Origin: Mycobacterium sp. OAS707
GTDB lineage: Bacteria > Actinomycetota > Actinomycetes > Mycobacteriales > Mycobacteriaceae
Length of the DNA: 64,000 bases
Reading direction: 5' to 3'
Assembly (NCBI RefSeq): GCF_014873705.1
Contig: NZ_JADBDS010000004.1
Span: 620,001-684,000 of the forward strand
Shown here one piece after another: positions 57,791 to 64,000 of the stretch. Made by a program: the position numbers and the translations under genes. The notes under the pieces were generated by a model. That model was not told the DNA's origin. It made no database searches and saw only the letters and a list, made by a program, of their open reading frames with translations. Every line of letters begins with the position of its first letter. The first letter of the stretch is position 1.

Positions 57791-58939
57791 ATGAGTGATC
57801 CCGACTGGGCACCGCTCACCGGTTTTCGCGTGGCGGTGACCTCCGCCCGTAGGGCCGACGAACTGGCCAAGCTGCTGGAACGGCGCGGCGCAACCGTCAC
57901 GTGCGCAGCAGCCATCGCGATGGTGCCACTGCCCGACGACGAACAATTGCGGGCACACACCGAGGAATTGATCGCGCAACCCCCCGACATCGTGGTCGCC
58001 ACCACCGGAATCGGCTTCCGCGGCTGGGTCGACGCCGCTGACGGCTGGGGGCTGTCTGGCGAACTGCTCGCGGCGCTCGGCAAGGCGCGCATCGTCTCCC
58101 GTGGACCGAAGTCGACCGGCGCGCTGCGCGCCGCGGGCCTGCCCGAGGAATGGTCGCCCGAATCCGAATCGTCGCGGGAGGTACTGCACTATCTGGTCGA
58201 GGGCGGCATCGCCGGCAAGCGCATCGCCGTGCAGTTGCACGGCGCCACCGACGACTGGGATCCGTTCCCCGAGTTCCTCGACGAATTGCGCTCTGCCGGT
58301 GCGGAAGTGGTGCCGATCAGGGTGTACCGCTGGCACCCTGCACCCCGCAACGGCGATTTCGATCAGCTGGTCGCGGGTATCGCCGACGGCAAGTTCGACG
58401 CGGTCAGCTTCACTTCGGCGCCTGCTGTCGCGTCGGTTCTGATGCGTGCGATGGAGCTGGACATCGAAGACAAGGTGTTGTCCGCGTTGCGAACTGACGT
58501 CCATGCGATGTGTGTGGGTCCGGTGACGGCCCGGCCATTGGTCCGGCTCGGCGTACCAACGTCGGCGCCTGAGCGGATGCGGTTGGGCGCGTTGGCCCGT
58601 CACATCACCGACGAACTTCCGCTGCTGCAGTCGCGCACCCTGCGGGTGGCCGGTCATGTGCTGGAGATCCGCGGCACCTGCGTGATGGTCGACGGCGAGG
58701 TGAAGGCGGTTTCGCCTGCCGGGATGGCGACGATTCGCGCGCTGGCGCATCATCCCGGCGCGGTGGTCTCGCGATTCGACCTGCTCGGCGCGCTTCCGGG
58801 CAGCGGCACCGACACCCACGCCGTTGAGACTGCGGTGCTGCGGCTTCGAACAGCGTTGGGCGACAAGAACATTGTGTCGACGGTCGTCAAACGCGGTTAC
58901 CGGCTGGCAATCGACGACGAGTTGGCGCACGCGCGATGA
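57791..58939 (+). CDS. nnaR: NnaR-type nitrate/nitrite regulator (HemD-like + winged helix)
   Basis: A 382-residue fusion of a uroporphyrinogen-III-synthase-like domain (about 10-265; TGFRVAVTSARRADELAKLLERRGA, SFTSAPAVASVL) with a C-terminal OmpR/PhoB-type winged helix (about 285-375; SPAGMATIRALAHHPGAVVSRFDLL, VETAVLRLRTALG). This is the layout of NnaR (M. smegmatis) and Rv0260c, which with GlnR activates nitrate and nitrite assimilation genes. The HemD-like part is thought to sense rather than to catalyse. ATGA overlap with the chelatase gene. Confidence 0.9.
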   Translation: MSDPDWAPLTGFRVAVTSARRADELAKLLERRGATVTCAAAIAMVPLPDDEQLRAHTEELIAQPPDIVVATTGIGFRGWVDAADGWGLSGELLAALGKARIVSRGPKSTGALRAAGLPEEWSPESESSREVLHYLVEGGIAGKRIAVQLHGATDDWDPFPEFLDELRSAGAEVVPIRVYRWHPAPRNGDFDQLVAGIADGKFDAVSFTSAPAVASVLMRAMELDIEDKVLSALRTDVHAMCVGPVTARPLVRLGVPTSAPERMRLGALARHITDELPLLQSRTLRVAGHVLEIRGTCVMVDGEVKAVSPAGMATIRALAHHPGAVVSRFDLLGALPGSGTDTHAVETAVLRLRTALGDKNIVSTVVKRGYRLAIDDELAHAR

Positions 58940-59616
58940 GCCTGATGTTGGTCGCGCACGGCACCCGCAAGCAGCAGGGCGTCGCGATGATCGGAGATCT
59001 GGCCGAGCAGGTGTCCGCCACGCTCGGGCGGACGGTGCACGTGTCGTTCGTCGACGTGCTCGGCCCGACGCCGTCGGAAGTGCTGACGCAGATGACCGGG
59101 CCCGCGATAGTCGTGCCTGCGTTCCTGTCGCGGGGGTATCACGTCACCAGCGATATCCCCGCGCACGTGGCCGCCAGCGGACACCCCGACGTCACGGTGA
59201 CGGAGGCCCTCGGGCCCGGCCCGGCACTGGTCCGCGTGCTCGCTGATCGGTTGATCGAATCCGGTTGGCGCCAGGACGATTCGGTGGTGCTCGCGGCAGC
59301 CGGCACTTCTGACCCCGGCGCCCAACATGATCTGCACACGATGGCGACCTGGCTGTCGGCGGTCACGAGTTCGCGGGTGGAGTTGGCGTTCGCCGCCACG
59401 GGGACACCTCGCGTACACGACGCCGTCGAATCGCTACGGCAGCGGGGTGCGCGCAGGGTGGTCGTCGCGTCATACCTGTTGTCGGAAGGCCTGTTCCAGG
59501 ATCGCCTGCGCGACAGCGGCGCAGACGTGGTGACCGAGCCGCTCGGCACCCACCCCGGGCTGGTGCGACTGATCGCCAACCGGTTCAGCCGCGCCCGCTA
59601 CTGCGTGGCCGCCTGA
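58936..59616 (+). CDS. Sirohydrochlorin chelatase (CbiX/SirB family)
   Basis: A 226-residue chelatase that inserts iron or cobalt into sirohydrochlorin. LVAHGTRKQQG at the N terminus carries the metal-binding His. A second half-domain follows with VVLAAAGTSDPGA and VVVASYLLSEG, the fold being a tandem of two similar units. It overlaps nnaR and matches Rv0259c. Siroheme made here is the cofactor of the NirB nitrite reductase encoded 2 kb away. Confidence 0.9.
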   Translation: MSLMLVAHGTRKQQGVAMIGDLAEQVSATLGRTVHVSFVDVLGPTPSEVLTQMTGPAIVVPAFLSRGYHVTSDIPAHVAASGHPDVTVTEALGPGPALVRVLADRLIESGWRQDDSVVLAAAGTSDPGAQHDLHTMATWLSAVTSSRVELAFAATGTPRVHDAVESLRQRGARRVVVASYLLSEGLFQDRLRDSGADVVTEPLGTHPGLVRLIANRFSRARYCVAA

Positions 59617-59668
59617 CTCTTCGCAACCTCGCAGTTTGTTGCCCGCCGGGCGGGGGTACGCCGCGCTA

Positions 59669-60430
59669 ATGACCAAGCATGTCGCCGCTGCCATCGCTTT
59701 GCTCGCCGCGCCTGTTGCCATTGCAAGCGGTTGCGCCAACCAATCGGCCAACAACCCGTCGGCGACGACGACCACCTCCGGGTCCGCGTCCAACGCCCAG
59801 CAGCTCACAACGCAGCTCAATACTTCCGACGGCAAACACGTCGCGACTGCCACTATCGATTTCACCAGCGGCTACGCCACGGTCACGGTCGAGACCGCTC
59901 AAGCAGGCATCCTCTCGCCCGGCTTCCACGGCCTGCACATCCATGCCGTCGGCAAGTGTGAGGGCGACTTCAGTTCGGCCGGCGAACACTTCCAGGCGTC
60001 GGGGCACAGCGGCTCGCCGGCCAGTGGGGATCTGCCGCCGCTCCTGGTGCGCTCGGACGGCTCCGGCAAGCTCGTGGCGACCAGCGACGGCTTCACCGCC
60101 GAGGACCTCAAGGGCCCGCAGGGGTCCTCGATCGTGCTTCATCAAAGCGCCGACATGAGCGGCTCGGCGTCCGATCAGCGACTGGCCTGCGGCGTGCTCA
60201 GCCCCGTAAACGCGACCAGCACATCGGTATCCGTTTCGACCTCGGTGTCGACGTCGACGGTCACCACCGGAGCGACCACCACTTCCGCTCCGCCAGCCAC
60301 CGTCACCGAGACGACGCCGTCGTCGACGTCGGTCACCACAACGCCCAGCATGAGCACGAGCACCAGCACCGTCACGGTGATCCAGCCGCCGTCCATCCCG
60401 CCGATCACCGTGCCGGCTCCGCCCGGCTAG
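59669..60430 (+). CDS. SodC-like copper/zinc superoxide dismutase lipoprotein
   Basis: A 253-residue exported lipoprotein with lipobox IASGC. The SOD core is HVATATIDFTSGYATVTVET, GFHGLHIHAVGKCEGDF (copper His pair), AGEHFQASGHSGSPASGDL, and IVLHQSADMSG. Compared with mycobacterial SodC the pattern GGHYH becomes GEHFQ, so one zinc-type ligand His is replaced by Gln. After the last Cys (LACGVLSP) a Ser/Thr-rich tail of about 75 residues ends in PPSIPPITVPAPPG, a likely wall-spanning or glycosylated stretch. Dismutase activity should therefore be tested, not assumed. Confidence 0.8.
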   Translation: MTKHVAAAIALLAAPVAIASGCANQSANNPSATTTTSGSASNAQQLTTQLNTSDGKHVATATIDFTSGYATVTVETAQAGILSPGFHGLHIHAVGKCEGDFSSAGEHFQASGHSGSPASGDLPPLLVRSDGSGKLVATSDGFTAEDLKGPQGSSIVLHQSADMSGSASDQRLACGVLSPVNATSTSVSVSTSVSTSTVTTGATTTSAPPATVTETTPSSTSVTTTPSMSTSTSTVTVIQPPSIPPITVPAPPG

Positions 60431-60777
60431 TGAGGTCCTTCGTTCGGCGGTAGGCCTGCGACATAGGGCGTGTCCACTCCAACCCGGCCCAGCGCGGCAG
60501 CGCCGCACGGTGAGCCCAGCGGCGCCTCGTGTCCCGGCAGTACCTCGGTGAAGAACGCGGCGTTGTCGGCGAGGAACTGCCGCTGATCCCCGGGCAGGTC
60601 GGTCTCGTAGTAGATCGCGTCCAGGCGGCAGATGAACGCGCATGCACCGCAATCCACGCACTCGTCGGGGTTGATGTAGAGCATGCGGTCGCCTTCGTAA
60701 ATGCAGTCGACCGGGCAGTCCTGCACACAGGACTTGTCCATGACATCGACGCATGCACTACCGATCACATAGGTCAT
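60427..60777 (-). CDS. Ferredoxin, 7Fe/8Fe type with C-terminal extension
   Basis: A 116-residue ferredoxin related to FdxA. The first cluster region is CVDVMDKSCVQDCPVDC and the second CVDCGACAFICRLDAI, in the pattern for one [3Fe-4S] and one [4Fe-4S] cluster. ATG at 60777 chosen. After the clusters an additional 55-residue acidic tail follows. It is convergent with the SodC-like gene (4-base overlap) and runs in the same direction as nirD/nirB, for which it might provide electrons. Confidence 0.88.
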   Translation of the reverse strand: MTYVIGSACVDVMDKSCVQDCPVDCIYEGDRMLYINPDECVDCGACAFICRLDAIYYETDLPGDQRQFLADNAAFFTEVLPGHEAPLGSPCGAAALGRVGVDTPYVAGLPPNEGPH

Positions 60778-60855
60778 GCAGTCGACGGTATGGAACTGCT
60801 GCGGGAGAAATCTCGGGCCGAAAGTCCTCAATCTCTTGTGCCGAGCGCTGAGAAC

Positions 60856-61200
60856 CTAGACGCCGACCTCGACCTGGCCGTCCACGATGCGGGTGGCGTA
60901 CACCGGCAGCGTGACCTCGGGGTCGTCCAGGCAGCTGCCGTCGTCAAGCGCGAAGGCCTGCTTCTTGATCGGCGTCTGCACCGTGGCGCGCCCACCGCGG
61001 TCGCCAACGATGCCGCGCGACATCACCGCCGCGCCCGAAAACGGGTCGATGTTGCCGATGGCGTACAGCGAACCGTCGTCGAGGCGGAACAGCGCCGCTT
61101 GCACACCGCCAGGCAGCAGCACACCAACCCCACGGTTCGGGATCAGGAAGTCGTAACGGCAGGCAGTGGTCCACACTTGCACGTCGTTGAGAAGAGTCAT
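60856..61200 (-). CDS. nirD: Nitrite reductase small subunit NirD
   Basis: A 114-residue Rieske-fold small subunit of the assimilatory NADH-nitrite reductase. RLDDGSLYAIGNIDPFSGAAVMSRGIVGDRGG and ATVQTPIKKQAFALDDGSCLDDPEVTLPVYATRIVDGQVEV are NirD hallmarks. The cluster-binding Cys and His of true Rieske proteins are absent, as usual for NirD. ATG at 61200. It follows nirB by 8 bases on the minus strand. Confidence 0.93.
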   Translation of the reverse strand: MTLLNDVQVWTTACRYDFLIPNRGVGVLLPGGVQAALFRLDDGSLYAIGNIDPFSGAAVMSRGIVGDRGGRATVQTPIKKQAFALDDGSCLDDPEVTLPVYATRIVDGQVEVGV

Positions 61201-61208
61201 CTGCTGTG

Positions 61209-63770
61209 TTACCCCCGTACCGTTGGCATGCCGATGGGAACGATGCGGCCTGATCGCTCGGTGAATTCGATGGTCGGATCGGCGACTTCCGGGGCGTTGA
61301 CGAACGAGACGAACCGCGACAGCTTCTCGGGGTCCTCGAGGACACCCTTCCACTCGCAGGCGTAGCCCGCGACGTGGCGTTCCATCGCCTCCTCGAATTC
61401 CGCTGCCAGCCCGAGCGAGTCGTTGCAGACGACCTCGCGCAGGTGATCCATGCCGCCGTCCATCGCCTCGAGCCACGGCGCCGTCCGCTGCAACCGGTCC
61501 GCGGTGCGGATGTAGAACATCAGGAACCGGTCGATGTATCGCACCAGCGTTTCGTCGTCCAGGTCGCTTGCCAGCAGTTGCGCATGCCGCGGCGACATGC
61601 CGCCGTTGCCGCACACGTAGAGGTTCCAACCCTTTTCGGTGGCGATGACGCCGACGTCCTTGCTCTGCGCTTCCGCGCATTCACGCGCACACCCCGAAAC
61701 CGCCATCTTGATCTTGTGCGGGGCCCGCAGGCCGCGGTAGCGGTTTTCGATGTTGACCGCCATGTCGACGGAGTCCTGCTGGCCGTACCGGCACCACGTG
61801 CTGCCGACGCAGCTCTTCACGGTCCGCAGCGCCTTGCCATACGCGTGGCCGGACTCCATGCCGCCGTCGACAAGACGGCGCCAGATCTCCGGCAGTTGAT
61901 CCACCCGAGCGCCGAACATGTCGATGCGCTGCCCGCCGGTGATCTTGGTGTAAAGCCCGAAGTCGCGGGCGATCTCGCCGATCAGGATCAACTGCTCAGG
62001 GGTGATCTCACCGCCTGGCGAGCGCGGCACCACGGAGTAGCTGCCGTTCTTCTGGATGTTGGCAAGGAAGTGGTCGTTGGAGTCCTGCAGCGAGGCCTGC
62101 TCACCGTCGAGGATGTGCTCCGAACTGGTCGACGCGAGGATCGACGCCACCACGGGTTTGCATATGTCGCAACCCTTTCCGGTGCCGAACCGTTCGATCA
62201 GTCCGGTGAACGTCCGGACCGACTCGGAAGGCCCAGCGGCGACGATCGAGAACAGCTCCGCGCGTGACTGGGAAAAGTGTTCGCACAATGCCTTTGACTG
62301 CTCGACGCCCTCGGCTTCGAGGAGTTGCTTCAGCAGCGGCACGCACGAACCACACGAGGTTCCCGCCTTCGTGCAGCTCTTCAGGGACGGCACGTCGCTG
62401 CAGCCGCCGGCGATCGCGTCACACAGCTCGCCCTTGGTGACGGCGTTACACGAGCAGATCTGCGCGGCCGCCGGCAGCGACCCGACACCGAGACCCGCTG
62501 CGCCCCCTTCTGATCCGGCCGGCGCGATCAACGCCATCGGGTCGCCGGGCAGTTCTTCGCCGACCATCGGCCGCAGCACGCCGTACGAGGACGCGTCACC
62601 GACGAGGATTCCGCCGAGCAGCGTCTTGGCATCGTCCGAAAGCACGAGCTTGGCGTAGGTCTGGTTGACGGCGTCGTTGACGACGACCTCGAGGCAGTTC
62701 GGCGTGGTGCCCATCGCGTCGCCGAAGCTGGCCACGTCGACACCGAGCAGTTTGAGCTTGGTCGACATATCGGCTTCGGGGAATTCTGCGGCGCCGCCGA
62801 GCAATCGATCGGCGACGACCTCCGCGCTGGTGTAGCCGGGGCCGACAAGGCCGTAGCAGCGCCCTTCGATGGCTGCCACCTCGCCGATCGCATAAACGTT
62901 CGGATCCCTTGTCGCACAGGATAAGTCGGTGAGAACGCCGCCGCGGGCGGCGAGCTCGAGACCGGCGTCTCTTGCCAGCTCGTCGCGGGGCCGGACGCCT
63001 GCCGCGAAAACGACGAGGCCTGCGTCGATCACGGTGCCATCCGAAAGCGTGACCCGCAGCGAGTCATCGTCGGCGGACCGCCGGACGGGCCGGTTGCGCT
63101 GCGTTGGCTCGATCGACGTCGTGCCGACGCCGGTGTGCACGGTGATGCCGAGTTCGCCGATCATCCGGCCGAGCAGCGCACCGCCGGCTTCATCGAGTTG
63201 TTGTGCCATCAACCGCGGCGCCATCTCGACGACGTGCGGGGTCAGGCCGAAGGCACGCAGCGCATTCGCGGCTTCCAGACCCAGCAGCCCACCGCCGATC
63301 ACGACGCCGGCCGCTGCGTGTCCCGATTTGAGCGCACGCTGCGCGTCGGCGCGGATCGCGTCGAGGTCGTCGAGGGTGCGGTACACGTGGCAGCCCGGCA
63401 GGTCGTGGCCGGGCACCGGCGGCACGAAAGCATACGAACCGGTGGCCAGCACCAGCGCGTCGTAGGTGACACGGGTTCCGTCGGCCGTGATCACCGTCCT
63501 CGCGTTACGGTCGATCTCCGCGACGCGGCTGCTGAGTCGCAGCTCGACCCTGTCATCCCCGGCGTAGTCGTTGCCGGGCAGCGCCAGTTGTGCGCGGTCC
63601 CAGTGCTCGGTGTAGCTGGTGAGTCCGACGCGGTCGTATGCGGCGTCGGACTCTTCGGCGAGCACGGTTACCTGCCAGGTTCCCTCGGTATCGCGCGACC
63701 GCAGCGCCTCGACGAACCGGTGACCGACCATGCCGTGGCCGACGACCACAACGTTTGATGAAGACCGCAT
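61209..63770 (-). CDS. nirB: Nitrite reductase large subunit NirB
   Basis: An 853-residue NADH-dependent assimilatory nitrite reductase that reduces nitrite to ammonium. FAD/NAD domain at the N terminus (VVVGHGMVGHRFVEAL; GVVIGGGLLGLEAANAL); BFD-like [2Fe-2S] regions (CSCNAVTKGELCDAI and GTSCGSCVPLLKQLL); then the siroheme/[4Fe-4S] region with CVGSTWCRYGQQDS and AVSGCARECAEAQSKDVGVI. ATG at 63770 chosen; an upstream start at 63830 is unsupported. The siroheme is presumably supplied by the CbiX gene nearby, and expression is expected to depend on NnaR/GlnR. Confidence 0.95.
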   Translation of the reverse strand: MRSSSNVVVVGHGMVGHRFVEALRSRDTEGTWQVTVLAEESDAAYDRVGLTSYTEHWDRAQLALPGNDYAGDDRVELRLSSRVAEIDRNARTVITADGTRVTYDALVLATGSYAFVPPVPGHDLPGCHVYRTLDDLDAIRADAQRALKSGHAAAGVVIGGGLLGLEAANALRAFGLTPHVVEMAPRLMAQQLDEAGGALLGRMIGELGITVHTGVGTTSIEPTQRNRPVRRSADDDSLRVTLSDGTVIDAGLVVFAAGVRPRDELARDAGLELAARGGVLTDLSCATRDPNVYAIGEVAAIEGRCYGLVGPGYTSAEVVADRLLGGAAEFPEADMSTKLKLLGVDVASFGDAMGTTPNCLEVVVNDAVNQTYAKLVLSDDAKTLLGGILVGDASSYGVLRPMVGEELPGDPMALIAPAGSEGGAAGLGVGSLPAAAQICSCNAVTKGELCDAIAGGCSDVPSLKSCTKAGTSCGSCVPLLKQLLEAEGVEQSKALCEHFSQSRAELFSIVAAGPSESVRTFTGLIERFGTGKGCDICKPVVASILASTSSEHILDGEQASLQDSNDHFLANIQKNGSYSVVPRSPGGEITPEQLILIGEIARDFGLYTKITGGQRIDMFGARVDQLPEIWRRLVDGGMESGHAYGKALRTVKSCVGSTWCRYGQQDSVDMAVNIENRYRGLRAPHKIKMAVSGCARECAEAQSKDVGVIATEKGWNLYVCGNGGMSPRHAQLLASDLDDETLVRYIDRFLMFYIRTADRLQRTAPWLEAMDGGMDHLREVVCNDSLGLAAEFEEAMERHVAGYACEWKGVLEDPEKLSRFVSFVNAPEVADPTIEFTERSGRIVPIGMPTVRG

Positions 63771-63882
63771 GCAGCCGAGGTTAAGCAGCGGATATTGCCG
63801 AAATGTCGCCTGATGTGAACCCGCCATCACGGACTGCTCACCGTCGCCGCCAGACGCATGTGAGCGGTCGGCGGCCGGCTGC

Positions 63883-64000
63883 CTAGATGTGGCCTGCGTT
63901 GGTCGGTGTGGTCGTCAGGTACGGATTTGTGATCGTGCTCGACGTCGTGGTCTCGTCGCCGGGGCCGTCATCGGATGGCGTCGACGCCGGCGGCCCGGTC
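63883..64000 (-). CDS. C-terminal end of an unidentified protein, 5' partial
   Basis: The minus-strand frame is open from the window edge to a TAG at 63883-63885. The visible 38 residues are rich in Pro, Thr and Ser (GPPASTPSDDGPGDETTTSS, then NPYLTTTPTNAGHI), like the tail of an exported or wall-linked mycobacterial protein. Too short to assign a family. Confidence 0.4.
   Translation of the reverse strand, partial: TGPPASTPSDDGPGDETTTSSTITNPYLTTTPTNAGHI

Noticed and set aside
1..64000. CRISPR arrays, insertion sequences and integrases
   Set aside because: No regularly spaced direct repeats and no transposase or integrase motifs were seen.

Overview
The window looks like the chromosome of a GC-rich, fast-growing Mycobacterium/Mycolicibacterium. 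The evidence is a six-gene mce cluster, a haemophore-type haem-binding protein, a DUF732 protein, a LysG/LysE pair, AAC(2')-I, and a terminal block (FecB2-like, KipI/KipA, AAC(2')-I, NarK3, NnaR, CbiX, NirD, NirB) whose order matches Rv0265c to Rv0252 of M. tuberculosis as I recall it. The partial LigD-type polymerase at position 1 resembles Rv0269c. If so, about 46 kb of accessory DNA lies between two conserved blocks.

Layout. 1-6.9 kb: NHEJ-type polymerase (partial), MFS transporter, large ATP-binding LuxR regulator, DUF732 secreted protein, MHS-type transporter. 6.9-9.9 kb: a minus-strand array of 21 tRNA genes, split once by an HNH endonuclease gene. An rrn-like BoxA sits just before the first tRNA, and about 430 bp of hairpin-rich non-coding DNA precedes that. 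9.9-16 kb: cupin, HtrA-like protease, two-gene membrane/metal-hydrolase unit with a divergent TetR, aldehyde dehydrogenase. 16.1-28.1 kb: MarR regulator, AveC-like membrane protein, GMC oxidoreductase and a six-gene mce operon without yrbE permease genes; the same TTCA-N5-TGAA palindrome occurs in both intergenic regions. 28.3-35.4 kb: membrane-anchored protein, three-subunit PaoABC-like molybdenum aldehyde oxidoreductase, zinc alcohol dehydrogenase with an XRE regulator.

35.4-46.6 kb: LysG/LysE, TetR, small secreted proteins, a four-gene DyP-peroxidase operon, an SDR, an adenylase/aldehyde-dehydrogenase pair resembling EhpF/EhpG, and a free-standing EF-Tu domain 2. 46.6-51.1 kb: a STAS protein overlapping a 1392-residue hybrid sensor kinase/PP2C phosphatase/anti-sigma-type ATPase, with a possible SigF-type promoter. 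51.4-64 kb: FecB2-like lipoprotein, queuosine-precursor transporter, KipI/KipA, AAC(2')-I, methyltransferase, then nitrate/nitrite assimilation genes (NarK3, NnaR, CbiX, NirB, NirD), with a SodC-like lipoprotein and a ferredoxin among them.

The least explained part is the tRNA array with BoxA, a putative large structured RNA and an embedded HNH gene. The MarR-linked AveC/GMC/mce locus and the EhpF/EhpG-like pair are the next best candidates for unstudied systems. Starts were moved from the longest open frame wherever a ribosome-binding site, overlap or signal peptide supported it.
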